In this document: positions 54,269 to 63,628 of the stretch, piece by piece
Numbering within the stretch: the stretch's first letter is position 1
Layout of the letters: each line of letters begins with the position of its first letter
Assembly: GCF_027257975.1 (NCBI RefSeq)
Contig: NZ_JANZKX010000002.1
Coordinates: 859,394-923,393, forward strand
Reading direction: 5' to 3'
DNA: 64,000 nt
Origin: Pelomonas sp. BJYL3
GTDB taxonomy: Bacteria; Pseudomonadota; Gammaproteobacteria; Burkholderiales; Burkholderiaceae_C
Translations under genes and position numbers: made by a program
Notes under the pieces: model-generated
Told to the model about the DNA's origin: nothing
Databases searched by the model: none
The model's input: only the letters and a program-made list of their open reading frames with translations

Positions 54269-55489
54269 TCAGCCGGCGGCCTTCAGCGCCGCCAGCCTGG
54301 CGTGATGGATCGCCTGGCCGATGGCCGGGCCCTTCAGCCCGCGGGCGAGGGCTTCGGCACTGATGGCGGCCTGGTCCAGGGCCTGCAGACGCCGGAGGTC
54401 GGCGGCGAGCCGCTCGCGCTGCGGATAGGGTCTTGCCTGCAGGCCGGCGCGGCCGCGGGCATCGCACTCGCAGGCCCACAGCAGCTGCCCGAAGCGCTCC
54501 GGGCGGCGCCAGGCGTCGCAGCGGTCCAGCAGGCGCAGGCGGGCCTCGGGGCTGAAGCCTTCGCTCTGGTGGACGTGGGTGTGCTCGCGTGCCACCAGCT
54601 CGGCCAGCTCGCGGGCCTCGGTGGGCACGCGCCAGCGCTCGCTCAGTGCGCGGCTGAGGCGCTCGCTGCGCACCTCGTGAGCGATGTGCCGCGGCCATTC
54701 CTCGGGCGGCGTCTCGCCCTTGCCCAGGTCATGGCACAGGCAGGCGTAACGCACCGGCAGTGGCGCGTCCATCGCCGCGCACTGGTCCAGCACCAGCAGC
54801 AGGTGCGCGCCAGTGTCGATTTCCGGATGGTGCTGTTCGGGCTGGGGCACACCGAAGAGCTGGTCCAGCTCCGGCGCCAGGCGGGCGAGGGCGCCGCACT
54901 CGCGCAGCACCTCGATCATGCGCGAGGGGTGCGCCTCCATGAGCCCGCGTGACAGCTCCTGCCAGACGCGTTCGGCCACCAGAGCGTCCACCTCGCCGGC
55001 ATCGACCATGGTGCGCATCAGGGCCAGGGTTTCGGGGGCGACGCTGAAGTCATGGAAGCGCGCGGCGAAGCGGGCCAGGCGCAGGATGCGCACCGGGTCC
55101 TCGGCAAAGGCGGGCGAGACATGGCGCAGGCAGCGCGCCGCCAGGTCACGCTGGCCACCGTAAGGGTCGATCAGCCTGCCCTGGGCATCTCGGGCCATGG
55201 CATTGATGGTGAGGTCACGCCGGCTGAGGTCCTGCTCCAGCGTGACGTCGGGCGCGGCATGGACGCTGAAGCCATGGTAGCCCGGCGCCGTCTTGCGTTC
55301 GGTGCGCGCCAGCGCGTATTCCTCGTGGCTGCGGGGATGCAGGAAGACCGGGAAGTCCTTGCCCACGGGCTGGAAGCCGCGGTCGAGCATGTCTTGAGGG
55401 GTGGCGCCCACCACCACCCAGTCGTGGTCGCTGACGGGGCGGCCCAGCAGGCTGTCGCGCACGGCGCCGCCGACTTCGTAGATCTCCAT
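54269..55489 (-). CDS. cca: CCA-adding tRNA nucleotidyltransferase with HD domain
   Basis: This 406-residue class II enzyme builds or repairs the 3' CCA of tRNAs. GGAVRD (7-12), SDHDWVVVG with the metal Asp pair, and [11 protein letters not shown] form the catalytic head. A C-terminal HD domain ([10 protein letters not shown]) gives the phosphatase/phosphodiesterase part of the multifunctional form. The thioredoxin-like gene ends 11 nt upstream on the same strand. Confidence 0.96.
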   Translation of the reverse strand: MEIYEVGGAVRDSLLGRPVSDHDWVVVGATPQDMLDRGFQPVGKDFPVFLHPRSHEEYALARTERKTAPGYHGFSVHAAPDVTLEQDLSRRDLTINAMARDAQGRLIDPYGGQRDLAARCLRHVSPAFAEDPVRILRLARFAARFHDFSVAPETLALMRTMVDAGEVDALVAERVWQELSRGLMEAHPSRMIEVLRECGALARLAPELDQLFGVPQPEQHHPEIDTGAHLLLVLDQCAAMDAPLPVRYACLCHDLGKGETPPEEWPRHIAHEVRSERLSRALSERWRVPTEARELAELVAREHTHVHQSEGFSPEARLRLLDRCDAWRRPERFGQLLWACECDARGRAGLQARPYPQRERLAADLRRLQALDQAAISAEALARGLKGPAIGQAIHHARLAALKAAG

Positions 55490-55500
55490 GGCGACGCGGC

Positions 55501-56004
55501 TCAGCCTTGCGCCAGCAGCTTCTCGATCAGGGCATGCAGGGCGGCGAAGTCCGGCTCGCCGACGAATCGCTTGACGATCTCGCCCTGCTTGTTGATCAGC
55601 ACAGTGGTGGGGGTCAGGCGCACATCGCCGAACTGCCGGGCGATCTCGCCGGTGTTGTCGATGGCGACGCTGAAGGGCAGCTGCCGGGTCTCGGCGAACG
55701 TCGAGACATAGGCCGGCGGGTCATAACTCATGGCCACGGCCAGGGTGTCGAAGCCGCGCTGCTTGAACTTCTCGTGGGTGGCGATGATCTGCGGCATCTC
55801 GTGCACGCAGGTCGTGCAGCTCGTGGCCCAGAAGTTCACCAGCATGACCTTGCCCTGCCAGTTCGTCGAATCCAGCTTCTGCCCGTTCAGCAGCACATAG
55901 CTGACGGTGGGCGCCTTCTGGGTCGAGAGCAGGCTCTGATAGCCGAGCACGCCGGCTCCGGCAAGGGCGGCGACAAGAAGGGCGGGAATGACGAAGCGGC
56001 GCAT
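55501..56004 (-). CDS. TlpA-like membrane-anchored thiol-disulfide protein
   Basis: This 167-residue periplasmic thioredoxin-fold protein is anchored by an N-terminal helix (about 5-25). The redox motif is CTTC (C63, C66) in [14 protein letters not shown], followed by the cis-Pro region RLTPTTVLI. The TlpA/ResA family supplies reductant for cytochrome c or copper-site maturation; which applies here is unknown. ATG 56004 opens the membrane anchor; an earlier ATG at 56016 is possible. It is co-directional with cca. Confidence 0.9.
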   Translation of the reverse strand: MRRFVIPALLVAALAGAGVLGYQSLLSTQKAPTVSYVLLNGQKLDSTNWQGKVMLVNFWATSCTTCVHEMPQIIATHEKFKQRGFDTLAVAMSYDPPAYVSTFAETRQLPFSVAIDNTGEIARQFGDVRLTPTTVLINKQGEIVKRFVGEPDFAALHALIEKLLAQG

Positions 56005-56108
56005 GGCAGGCAGCATCCAGGATGGCAGGCGCCCAGTGTAGGACAGCGGGCGTGGGCAGGTCCTGCGCAGGGGCAAGAAGCGCGCGGCCGCCGGCCAGGT
56101 CCGAGGGA

Positions 56109-57311
56109 CTACAGCGACTTCGACAGCTCGAACAGCAGCATGGCCGGCAGGGCCTCGGCCAGGCTGCCACGGGCGATGCGGGCCATGCCGTCGGCGGTGG
56201 CGCTGGAGAGCTGGGTGAGGTGGGCGGCTTCCTGGACCTCGATGAAGCAGAAGTCCGCCACGTCGCGAACGATGCCCGTCTTGAGTGCCTCGAGATCGCT
56301 GCCGCGCTGCGAGCTCTCGAAGATCACCGCGTGGGGCAGGCCCTCCATGCAGAAATGCTGGGCCTCGGCCATGGTGTTCACCACGTCGATGATCAGGCCC
56401 ATGTGCCGCACGGCATCCTGGATCTGCCCCCGCAGCTCGCGCCGCGGCGAGACGATCAGCAGGTGGCTGCCCGCCAGCGGCTTGGAGTTGGACGAGTTGG
56501 CGAACTCCCGCGCGTCGGGCATGCCCCAGCCTTCGGACGGCTCGGGCTGCGGGGCGCCAGGCTCGTCCAGCAGGGTGTGAGGGAACTCGAGGGTCAGCTC
56601 GGTGATGCCGGCTTCATGCTCTCGCAAGGGCTGCAGGCCCATGGTCAGCGCCGTCTGTTCCAACAGGCGCCAGGCCAGGGAGTTCAGGGCTGCGGGGAGC
56701 TCCTCCTCGCGCGCGTCGTCGACCAGATCCAGCGAACGGTGCGCGAAGCGGCAGATCAGCCGGGCGCGCGCTGGCCAGGGGCTGAGGTCCAGGCGGAAGT
56801 CCACCGAGGAATGCGTGCAGGCCAGCGCCCAGTCCAGCAGGGCATTGAGCAGGGCGAAGAGCAGGGCGCCGTCCCCCAGCACGTCGGCTGGCTTCAGCAC
56901 CTGGCGAATCTGGATGCCGCGGGCCAGGGCCTCGCGGCTGCGGTGGGCCAGCACGCCGCGCAGCATCTGGGTGAGCTGCAGGCGTTCCTTGGACAGGCGC
57001 AGCTTGCCCGAGGCCAGGCGTGCGAGCTGCTGGCCCATCATGCCGGCCTCGCGGGCCTGACTGACGCCCTCGCGCAGCGCGCGCAGGCTCTGGCGGTCGA
57101 TCTGGCCGGTGGCGATGAGTGTGTGGATGCGCTCCAGGGCCTGGCTCAGCGGGCCGGCGATCTCGGCGCCCAGCTGCTGCACGATGTCCGCCCAGGCCGC
57201 GGAATCGGCGCTGGCCGTTGCGGCGTGGGAGAGGGACTGCTGGCTGTGCTGCATGTAGGCGGGGGCTGGATTCCTGCGGATGACGGATGTCAGTCCGGTC
57301 TGGCCTGCCAT
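56109..57311 (-). CDS. Degenerate histidine-kinase/receiver-like protein
   Basis: This 400-residue soluble protein contains a helical region that resembles a HisKA dimer (about 40-115), then an ATPase-like fold (about 120-240) in which the N-box and G-boxes are not recognisable. A C-terminal receiver-like segment (about 283-395, starting SHLLIVSPRRELRGQIQDAV) lacks the conserved phospho-acceptor context. I know no named family. A non-catalytic adaptor of two-component signalling is an inference. The start is uncertain: ATG 57311 or ATG 57254. Confidence 0.6.
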   Translation of the reverse strand: MAGQTGLTSVIRRNPAPAYMQHSQQSLSHAATASADSAAWADIVQQLGAEIAGPLSQALERIHTLIATGQIDRQSLRALREGVSQAREAGMMGQQLARLASGKLRLSKERLQLTQMLRGVLAHRSREALARGIQIRQVLKPADVLGDGALLFALLNALLDWALACTHSSVDFRLDLSPWPARARLICRFAHRSLDLVDDAREEELPAALNSLAWRLLEQTALTMGLQPLREHEAGITELTLEFPHTLLDEPGAPQPEPSEGWGMPDAREFANSSNSKPLAGSHLLIVSPRRELRGQIQDAVRHMGLIIDVVNTMAEAQHFCMEGLPHAVIFESSQRGSDLEALKTGIVRDVADFCFIEVQEAAHLTQLSSATADGMARIARGSLAEALPAMLLFELSKSL

Positions 57312-57442
57312 GGTTGGCAGTCTGGCCTGCAGCGTCCATCCCGTGACTCGGGGGCCGGTGCCGCAGGCCCTGGTGCAGGATTGTGAAAGCCGGCACCTCC
57401 CGCGGGCCTGGGATCTGCCCTTCCCTCAGCCTGGGGGCTGCG

Positions 57443-58159
57443 TCACGATTTGGGGCGGGGCTGCGCCGCGGCCAGCAGGCAGTCCAGCAGGGCCTCGGGG
57501 GCGCTGATCATGGCGTCATGCCCGGTGGCGATCTCGTCGACGATCCAGCCAGGTTCGCTGCGCACCCGCTGGCGGCTGGCGGCGATGGTGGCCAGGGCAG
57601 GGGCGGTGCAGTCGATGAAGCGGCGCGGCAGGCGGGCCCAGCGTTCGGCGTCATAGGGCAGGGCCTGGTCGTAGACACCGCCGGGGTGGGCGGTCTGGCG
57701 GCGTTCGACCCAGGCGGCATCGTCGGCGGCCAGGCCGAAGAGGCTGGGGGGCGCCGGCGGCAGCACGCCCAGCTGGGCGATGAGGGCGCGGCGCTGGGCC
57801 TGCGTGTCCGGGCTGTGGCGGCTGGACCAGGCGTCGCCCGGCCAGGGCACGACGGCATCCAGATAGACCAGCTGGCCAATGCGATCGTGCAGCCGGTCCG
57901 CCACGCCGGTGATCACCATGCCGGCATAGCTGTGGCCGACGAGGATGCAGTCCTGCAGCTCCTCGGCCTCGATCACGGCGGCGACGTCCTGGATGTGGGT
58001 GTCCAGGGTGATGCCCGCCGGCCCGAGATGGGCACGCTCGCCCACGCCGCTGAGGCTCACGGCAAAGGCCCGGTGGCCGGCCTTCCACAGCGCCGGCAGG
58101 AGGCGTTTCCAGCACCAGGCGCCATGCCAGGCGCCGTGGACCAGGACAAAGTCGCTCAT
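57443..58159 (-). CDS. Alpha/beta hydrolase (methyl esterase/hydroxynitrile-lyase-like)
   Basis: This 238-residue hydrolase has the opening FVLVHGAWHGAWCWKRLLPAL and nucleophile elbow VGHSYAGMV, typical of the plant-like methyl esterase and hydroxynitrile lyase group. The acid is in the central part, and His is in ATGHDAMIS. The substrate is unknown. AAGGAG lies 7 nt before the ATG, which overlaps the CoA-transferase stop (ATGA), so it is the second gene of a two-gene operon. Confidence 0.88.
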   Translation of the reverse strand: MSDFVLVHGAWHGAWCWKRLLPALWKAGHRAFAVSLSGVGERAHLGPAGITLDTHIQDVAAVIEAEELQDCILVGHSYAGMVITGVADRLHDRIGQLVYLDAVVPWPGDAWSSRHSPDTQAQRRALIAQLGVLPPAPPSLFGLAADDAAWVERRQTAHPGGVYDQALPYDAERWARLPRRFIDCTAPALATIAASRQRVRSEPGWIVDEIATGHDAMISAPEALLDCLLAAAQPRPKS

Positions 58160-59412
58160 CCGATCACTCCTTGTTCGCGCAGGGCCTGGACTTCGGCAGG
58201 CGTCATGCCCGCCTCGCCCAGCAGCTCGTCCGTGTGCTGGCCCAGCAGGGGCGGGGGGCGCCGGTACTGCACCGGCGTGGCCGACAGCTTGATCGGATTG
58301 GCCACCAGCTGCAGTTGGTCGCTCAGGGGGTGAGCCATGGGCACGGTCATACCGCGGGCCTGGACTTGAGGGTCGGCAAAGACCTCGTCCAGGTTGTTGA
58401 TCGCGCCGCAGGGCACCTTGGCGGCTTCCAGCAGGCCCAGCCAGTGCTGGCGGGGCTGCAGGCGCAGGGCCTCGGCGATCAGCGGGACGAGTTCGGCGCG
58501 GTGGCGCACGCGGTCTGCGTTGCGCAGGAAGCGCGGGTCCGTAGCCCACTCGGGATGGCCGGCGATCTCGCAGAACTTGGCGTACTGCTTGTCATTGCCC
58601 ACGGCGAGGATCAGGTGGCCGTCGAGGGTCTCGAAGACCTGGTAGGGCACGATATTGGCGTGCGCATTGCCCATGCGGCCCGGCGCCTTGCCGGTGCAGA
58701 GGTAGTTGGCGCCGAGATTGGCCAGCATGGCCACCTGGGTGTCCAGCAGGGCCATGTCGATGACCTGACCCTGGCCGGTGAGGTCCCGATGGCGCAGCGC
58801 GGCCAGGATGGCCACGGTGGCATAGAGCCCGGTGAACAGGTCGGCCACTGCCACGCCCACCTTCTGCGGCCCGCCGCCCGGCAGGTCGTCGCGCTCGCCG
58901 GTCACGCTCATCAGGCCGCCCATGCCCTGGATGGCGTAGTCATAGCCGGCGCGGTCGCGGTAGGGGCCGGTCTGGCCGAATCCGGTGATGGAGCACACCA
59001 CCAGGCCTGGCTTGAGCGCCAGCAGGCTTTGCGCATCGAGGCCGTAGCGGGCGAGGTCCCCCACCTTGAAGTTCTCGACCAGCACGTCCGCCTGCAGCGC
59101 CAGCCTGCGGATCAGGGCCTGGCCCTCCGGGTGGGCGATGTCGACGGTGATGGAGCGCTTGTTGCGGTTGGCGCCCAGGAAATAGGCGGCTTCGCTGCTG
59201 TCCTGGCCGTCCGCGGTCTTGAGATAGGGCGGGCCCCAGGCACGGGTGTCGTCGCCGCTGTCAGGGCGCTCGACCTTGATGACGTTGGCGCCGAGGTCAG
59301 CCAGGGTCTGGGTGCACCAGGGGCCTGCCAGCACGCGGGAGAGGTCCAGCACGGTGACGCCACGGAGGGCGCCGGGCGGCAGGGCCGCCAGGGAGGGGGT
59401 CGGGTCTTGCAT
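58156..59412 (-). CDS. CaiB/BaiF family CoA-transferase
   Basis: This 418-residue class III CoA-transferase moves CoA between acids. The start LSRVLAGPWCTQTLADLGANVIKVERP and the central ALLDTQVAMLANLGANYL with its catalytic Asp are standard. The acceptor acid is unknown. I start at ATG 59412; the upstream open frame is a shadow of the divergent lipoprotein gene. CACAAT lies exactly 6 nt before the ATG. The downstream hydrolase overlaps it by 4 nt. Confidence 0.92.
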   Translation of the reverse strand: MQDPTPSLAALPPGALRGVTVLDLSRVLAGPWCTQTLADLGANVIKVERPDSGDDTRAWGPPYLKTADGQDSSEAAYFLGANRNKRSITVDIAHPEGQALIRRLALQADVLVENFKVGDLARYGLDAQSLLALKPGLVVCSITGFGQTGPYRDRAGYDYAIQGMGGLMSVTGERDDLPGGGPQKVGVAVADLFTGLYATVAILAALRHRDLTGQGQVIDMALLDTQVAMLANLGANYLCTGKAPGRMGNAHANIVPYQVFETLDGHLILAVGNDKQYAKFCEIAGHPEWATDPRFLRNADRVRHRAELVPLIAEALRLQPRQHWLGLLEAAKVPCGAINNLDEVFADPQVQARGMTVPMAHPLSDQLQLVANPIKLSATPVQYRRPPPLLGQHTDELLGEAGMTPAEVQALREQGVIG

Positions 59413-59464
59413 GGGCGGATTGTGACTGCCGCTCGCGAGGCTGCCATCCCTCGATAATGCGAGG

Positions 59465-59977
59465 ATGACACCGCTCAAGACGCCCCCGCGCGCTGGCCTG
59501 CTGGCCTGCCTGCTCCTGCTGGGCGCCTGTGCGCCTTCGCTGAACTGGCGCGAGGTCCGGCCCGAAGGCAGTGGCGCGGAGCTGATGTTCCCCTGCAAGC
59601 CTGAGCAGGCCCGCCGTCCCGCGAGTGCGCAGGAGCCGGCCATGGGTCTGGCGGTGTGCCGCGCGGGCGAGCTGGGCTTCTCCCTGAGCTGGTCCGAGAT
59701 GCCCAGGCCAGACATGGTCGGGCCCGCCTTGCATGCCATGGGAGAAGGGCTGCGGCAGCGGCTGAAGGCGCCTGAGGCCGCCTGGCAGGCCTTGCAGCTG
59801 CCGGGCATGACGCCGCGGCCGGAGTCGGGGCAGCAGGCCTTGATCGGTTCGGGGCAGAAGGCGCGGCAGGCGCTGTTCTCCCGCGGGCTCAAGGTCTATC
59901 AGCTGGTCATGCTGGGCCCCAAGGATGACGAGCTCGCCTGGCAGAACTTCGTTGCTTCGGTGAGATTGCCTCAGTGA
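59465..59977 (+). CDS. Small lipoprotein of unknown function
   Basis: This 170-residue protein has a lipoprotein signal (LLGAC, lipidated Cys at about 22). The mature part contains NWREVRPEGSGAELMFPCKP, which recalls DUF4893-like or 'transmembrane protein' annotations in Burkholderiales, but I cannot name the family. Two further Cys are present. GATAAT is exactly 6 nt before the ATG. It is divergent from the CoA-transferase, with 52 bp between the starts. Confidence 0.75.
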   Translation: MTPLKTPPRAGLLACLLLLGACAPSLNWREVRPEGSGAELMFPCKPEQARRPASAQEPAMGLAVCRAGELGFSLSWSEMPRPDMVGPALHAMGEGLRQRLKAPEAAWQALQLPGMTPRPESGQQALIGSGQKARQALFSRGLKVYQLVMLGPKDDELAWQNFVASVRLPQ

Positions 59978-60026
59978 GGGGCTTGTCTCGAGTCGCGCCG
60001 GCGCCGAGCCCGCTGATAATGAACCC

Positions 60027-60434
60027 ATGACCGGCTTGCTGCTCATCGCCCACGCTCCTCTGGCCTCGGCCCTCAAGGCCGTGGCGGAGCACACCTTTCC
60101 CCATTGCGCCACCCAGCTGTCCGTGTTGGACGTGACGACGGACATGTCGGCGGATGACGTCGAGCAGCGCGGCCGAGCCCTGATCCTGCAGGCCGGCCAC
60201 GAGGACGTGCTGGTGCTGACCGACGTCTACGGCGCAACCCCCAGCAACGCTGCCCAGCGGCTGGCCGATGTCCAGGGGCATGTGCGCGTGCTCAGTGGCG
60301 TCAACGTCCCCATGCTGTGGCGCAGCCTCTGCTACGCCCATGAGCCGCTGGCGGCGCTCGTGCAGCGTGCCAGCCAGGGCGCCACGCAGGGCGTGGTGCT
60401 CAGCGAATTGCCCTCCAACCCCGCGGACCGATGA
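60027..60434 (+). CDS. PTS mannose-type EIIA domain protein
   Basis: This 135-residue phosphocarrier has the EIIA-Man fold. The phosphorylatable His is H9 in LLLIAHAPL, and the LTDVYGATPSNAAQRL segment is also typical. No EIIB, EIIC or EIID genes are present, so it belongs to an incomplete regulatory PTS as in Ralstonia and relatives. GATAAT lies 6 nt before the ATG. It overlaps the HPr gene by 4 nt. Confidence 0.93.
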   Translation: MTGLLLIAHAPLASALKAVAEHTFPHCATQLSVLDVTTDMSADDVEQRGRALILQAGHEDVLVLTDVYGATPSNAAQRLADVQGHVRVLSGVNVPMLWRSLCYAHEPLAALVQRASQGATQGVVLSELPSNPADR

Positions 60435-60700
60435 TCAAGACGACCCTCACCATCAGCAACAAGCTGGGCCTGCATGCCCGCGCATCGGCCAAGCTGACCA
60501 AACTGGCTGGCGCCTATCAATGTGAGGTTTTCCTGAGCCGCGGCAGCCGCCGCGTCAATGCCAAGAGCATCATGGGCGTCATGATGCTGGCCGCCGGGAT
60601 TGGCTCCCAGGTCGAGCTGGAAACCGACGGCCCGGACGAACAGGCCGCCCAGGACGCCATCACGGCCCTGGTCAACGACAAGTTCGGCGAAGGCGAGTGA
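60431..60700 (+). CDS. ptsH: Phosphocarrier protein HPr
   Basis: This 89-residue HPr carries His15 in GLHARAS, phosphorylated by enzyme I, and Ser46 in NAKSIMGVMML, the HPr-kinase site. It passes phosphate from EI to the EIIA encoded just upstream. ATGA overlap couples the two genes. An HPr kinase (HprK) would be expected elsewhere in the genome. Confidence 0.97.
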   Translation: MIKTTLTISNKLGLHARASAKLTKLAGAYQCEVFLSRGSRRVNAKSIMGVMMLAAGIGSQVELETDGPDEQAAQDAITALVNDKFGEGE

Positions 60701-60743
60701 GCCTTGCGGCGTCCGGCTGGGCCGGGCGCTGCCTCCACCCGGC

Positions 60744-61598
60744 TCAGGACGCTGCGCCCAGGAAGTGGCGGCGGTAGCGGGCAGGCAGGTCGTCGATGCG
60801 CATGAGCATGGGCAGGTCGGCCGTGTTGAAGTCCGGATCCCATGCCGGACGCCCCAGGATGCGCGCACCGCAGCGCAGATAGCCCTTGATCAGGGGCGGC
60901 GGCTCGACCGCCAGGTCCTGGCGCAGTTCATCCACCGGCAGCGCCAGCTTGGGCGTCACCTGCCATTGCTCGGGTGCCATGTGGCTGTCCTTGAGCTGGT
61001 GCCAGAGGCTGGCGGCGTAGTGGCCGCCATCGCGCATGCTGACGCTGGCGCAGCCGATCATGGTGTCGAGCTGGTTGCGCACCATGAACTCCGCCAGCGC
61101 GCCCCAAAGGGCCATGATGGCGCCGCCGGAGCGGTGCTCGGCATGCACGCAGGAACGGCCCAGCTCCACCATGCGCGGGCGCAGGGCGCACAGGGGCGCA
61201 AGATCGAATTCCGTCTCGCTGTAGAGCCCGCCGGCGCGCAGTGCGGCCTCAGGCGTCAGCACGCGGTAGGTGCCGATGACCTGGGCGCTGTGGCCGTCCG
61301 CGGAGAGGGCGCGCACCAGCAGGTGTTCACAGAAGGGGTCGAAGGCGTCGATGTCGTGGCCGGCGGGCGCGTCGGCCGGCGGGTTGAGCCGGGCACCCAT
61401 CTCCTCGACGAAGACCTCGTACCTCAGGCGCTGGGCGGCGCGGATCTCGTCGGGCGTGCACGCCCAGGCCACGTCCAGGCGAGGCTTGCCCTCACCCGTG
61501 CCTGTAGTCGGCTGCGCAGTGTCTGGAAGTGACCTCCGTTCCGCCTTGGGCGGCCGGATTTCCGAGAAAGGCAGGGTGGGCAGGGGGATGTCCCTCAT
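60744..61598 (-). CDS. OlsB-type ornithine N-acyltransferase/GNAT protein
   Basis: This 284-residue protein resembles the ornithine-acyl-ACP acyltransferase OlsB. It shows LRYEVFVEEMGA, a DIDAFDPFCEHLLV segment, ELGRSCVHAEHRSG, and the C-terminal PPLIKGYLRCGARI...DPDFNTADLPML. OlsB makes lyso-ornithine lipid, a phosphorus-free membrane lipid; the partner olsA is not in the window. GAGG lies 6 nt before ATG 61598. It is inserted in reverse between HPr and EI. Confidence 0.85.
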   Translation of the reverse strand: MRDIPLPTLPFSEIRPPKAERRSLPDTAQPTTGTGEGKPRLDVAWACTPDEIRAAQRLRYEVFVEEMGARLNPPADAPAGHDIDAFDPFCEHLLVRALSADGHSAQVIGTYRVLTPEAALRAGGLYSETEFDLAPLCALRPRMVELGRSCVHAEHRSGGAIMALWGALAEFMVRNQLDTMIGCASVSMRDGGHYAASLWHQLKDSHMAPEQWQVTPKLALPVDELRQDLAVEPPPLIKGYLRCGARILGRPAWDPDFNTADLPMLMRIDDLPARYRRHFLGAAS

Positions 61599-61750
61599 GG
61601 GTGGCCTCGTCGTGCTGTGACGGTCGCCATGCTCGGCGCTGGGCGTGACGTGCCCATGACTGCATCTTGACGTTGACATGACAGCCCCGGAGCGGCACTT
61701 TGCCCGTTCGGCGCAGGAGCCGGGTGACAGGCGGCTGCTACAGTCGGCGC

Positions 61751-63529
61751 ATGAGTTTTCAGGTCTTCGGCATTCCTGTGTCTCGGGGTGTGGCCATCGG
61801 CCGCGCCGTGCTGGTGGCATCCAGCCGCGTGGACGTGGCCCACTACTTCATCGACCCGGCCCATGTGCCCAGCGAGATCAAGCGCGCGCTGCGCGCCCGC
61901 GACGAGGTCGCCCGCGAGCTGGAATCGCTGAAGGAGGACATGCCCGAGGATGCGCCCCACGAGCTGGCGGCCCTGCTGGACGTCCACCTGATGCTGCTGC
62001 ACGACGAAGCCCTGCTGGGGGCGACGCGGCAGTGGATCGTCGAGCGCCACTACAACGCCGAGTGGGCGCTGTCAGCCCAGCTGGAAGTGCTGGCCCGGCA
62101 GTTCGACGAGATGGAGGACGACTACCTGCGCGAACGCAAGGCGGACCTGGAGCAAGTGGTGGAGCGCCTGTTGGGCGCCATGGCTGCCGAGCAGGGCCAG
62201 ACCCAGGTCGGGGCCGCCCAGGTGGTGCAACGCGACTTCGCGGGCGAGGATCCGCTGCTGCTGGTGGCGGCCGACATCGCGCCGGCCGACATGATGCAGT
62301 TCAAGCGCAGCGTCTTCCACGGCTTCATCACCGACATCGGCGGCAAGACCTCGCACACGGCCATCGTGGCGCGCAGCATGGACATCCCGGCGGTGGTCGG
62401 CACCCGCGAGGCCTCGCGCCTGATCCGCCAGGATGACTGGGTCATCATTGATGGCGACAGCGGCGTGGTCATCGTCAACCCTTCGCCCATCGTCCTGGAG
62501 GAGTACCGCTTCCGCCAGCGCCAGAGCGAGCTGGAGCGGGCCCGCCTGGCCCGTCTGCGCCACACGCCGGCGGTCACGCTGGATGGGGAGCGCATCGAGC
62601 TGCATGCCAATATCGAGCTGCCGGCCGATGCGGCCGCGGCGGTGGAGGCCGGTGCCACCGGCGTGGGCCTGTTCCGCAGCGAGTTCCTCTTCATGAACCG
62701 TGATGGCGAGCTGCCCACGGAGGAGGAGCAGTTCCAGGCCTACAAGGCTGCTGTCGAGGCGATGCGGGGCATGCCGGTGACCATCCGCACCGTGGATGTC
62801 GGGGCCGACAAACCGCTGGATCGCATGTCCGCCAATGAACTGCGGCATGAGCATGTGCTCAACCCCGCGATGGGCCTGCGGGCCATCCGCTGGAGCCTGG
62901 CGGAGCCCAGCATGTTCCGCCAGCAGCTGCGAGCCATCTATAGAGCCAGCGCCTTCGGCAAGATTCGCCTGCTGATTCCCATGGTCGCCCACCTCAGCGA
63001 GGTCCGGCAGATCCTGGACACCCTCAAGCGTGTCAAGCAGCAGCTGGATGACAACGGCCAGGCCTACACGCAGGTGGATCTGGGCGTCATGATCGAGATC
63101 CCGGCGGCCGCGGTGATGCTGCCGCTGCTGCTGCCGCATGTGGACTTTGTGTCCATTGGCACCAATGACCTGATCCAGTACACGCTGGCCATCGACCGCG
63201 CGGATGAGGCAGTCGCCCATCTGTATGACCCCTGGCATCCGGCCGTGCTGCAGCTGATCGCCAGTTCGATCTCGCAGGCGCGCGCGGCGGGCAAGTCAGT
63301 CAGCGTGTGCGGAGAGATGGCCGGCGATGCCGTCTTCACCGACCTCCTGCTGGCCATGGGCCTGCGCAACTTCTCCATGCACCCGTCCCAGATCCCATCG
63401 GTCAAGCAGCGCATTCTGCGGGCCGACTCTCAGAAGCTGAAGAGTGCGCTGCCAGCCATCTTGTCTAGTGAGGATCCGGAGAAGACGGCAAGCCAGGCGT
63501 TCGCGGCAAGCTCCCAGCGCCTGCATTGA
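61751..63529 (+). CDS. ptsI: Phosphoenolpyruvate-protein phosphotransferase (enzyme I)
   Basis: This 592-residue enzyme I transfers phosphate from PEP to HPr. The N-terminal HPr-binding helical domain is followed by the phospho-His H202 in GGKTSHTAIVAR. The PEP-binding barrel carries TVDVGADKPL, the GTNDLIQYTLAIDR motif and the catalytic Cys in VCGEMAGD. No GAF domain is present, so it is PtsI rather than PtsP. TACAGT lies exactly 6 nt before the ATG, consistent with a leaderless message separate from HPr. A terminator follows. Confidence 0.95.
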   Translation: MSFQVFGIPVSRGVAIGRAVLVASSRVDVAHYFIDPAHVPSEIKRALRARDEVARELESLKEDMPEDAPHELAALLDVHLMLLHDEALLGATRQWIVERHYNAEWALSAQLEVLARQFDEMEDDYLRERKADLEQVVERLLGAMAAEQGQTQVGAAQVVQRDFAGEDPLLLVAADIAPADMMQFKRSVFHGFITDIGGKTSHTAIVARSMDIPAVVGTREASRLIRQDDWVIIDGDSGVVIVNPSPIVLEEYRFRQRQSELERARLARLRHTPAVTLDGERIELHANIELPADAAAAVEAGATGVGLFRSEFLFMNRDGELPTEEEQFQAYKAAVEAMRGMPVTIRTVDVGADKPLDRMSANELRHEHVLNPAMGLRAIRWSLAEPSMFRQQLRAIYRASAFGKIRLLIPMVAHLSEVRQILDTLKRVKQQLDDNGQAYTQVDLGVMIEIPAAAVMLPLLLPHVDFVSIGTNDLIQYTLAIDRADEAVAHLYDPWHPAVLQLIASSISQARAAGKSVSVCGEMAGDAVFTDLLLAMGLRNFSMHPSQIPSVKQRILRADSQKLKSALPAILSSEDPEKTASQAFAASSQRLH

Positions 63530-63532
63530 TGC

Positions 63533-63572
63533 AGGCCCGCCGGGAGTCCTCAGCAAGGTCGGCGGGCCTTTC
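63533..63572 (+). terminator. Terminator after enzyme I
   Basis: AGGCCCGCC (63533-63541) pairs with GGCGGGCCT (63561-63569) with a 19-nt loop, followed by a short T run. It separates ptsI from the rRNA promoters. Confidence 0.7.
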
Positions 63573-63592
63573 AAGAAATTCTTTCGAATCTC

Positions 63593-63622
63593 TTGCGCGG
63601 GCCGAAAAAGCTGTGCTACAGT
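63593..63622 (+). promoter_or_regulatory. rRNA operon promoter P1
   Basis: TTGCGC (63593-63598) and TACAGT (63617-63622) are separated by 18 nt, with AT-rich DNA just upstream. The transcript would begin at the CTTCGCTGCT motif (63629-63638). Confidence 0.6.
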
Positions 63623-63628
63623 CTAAGG

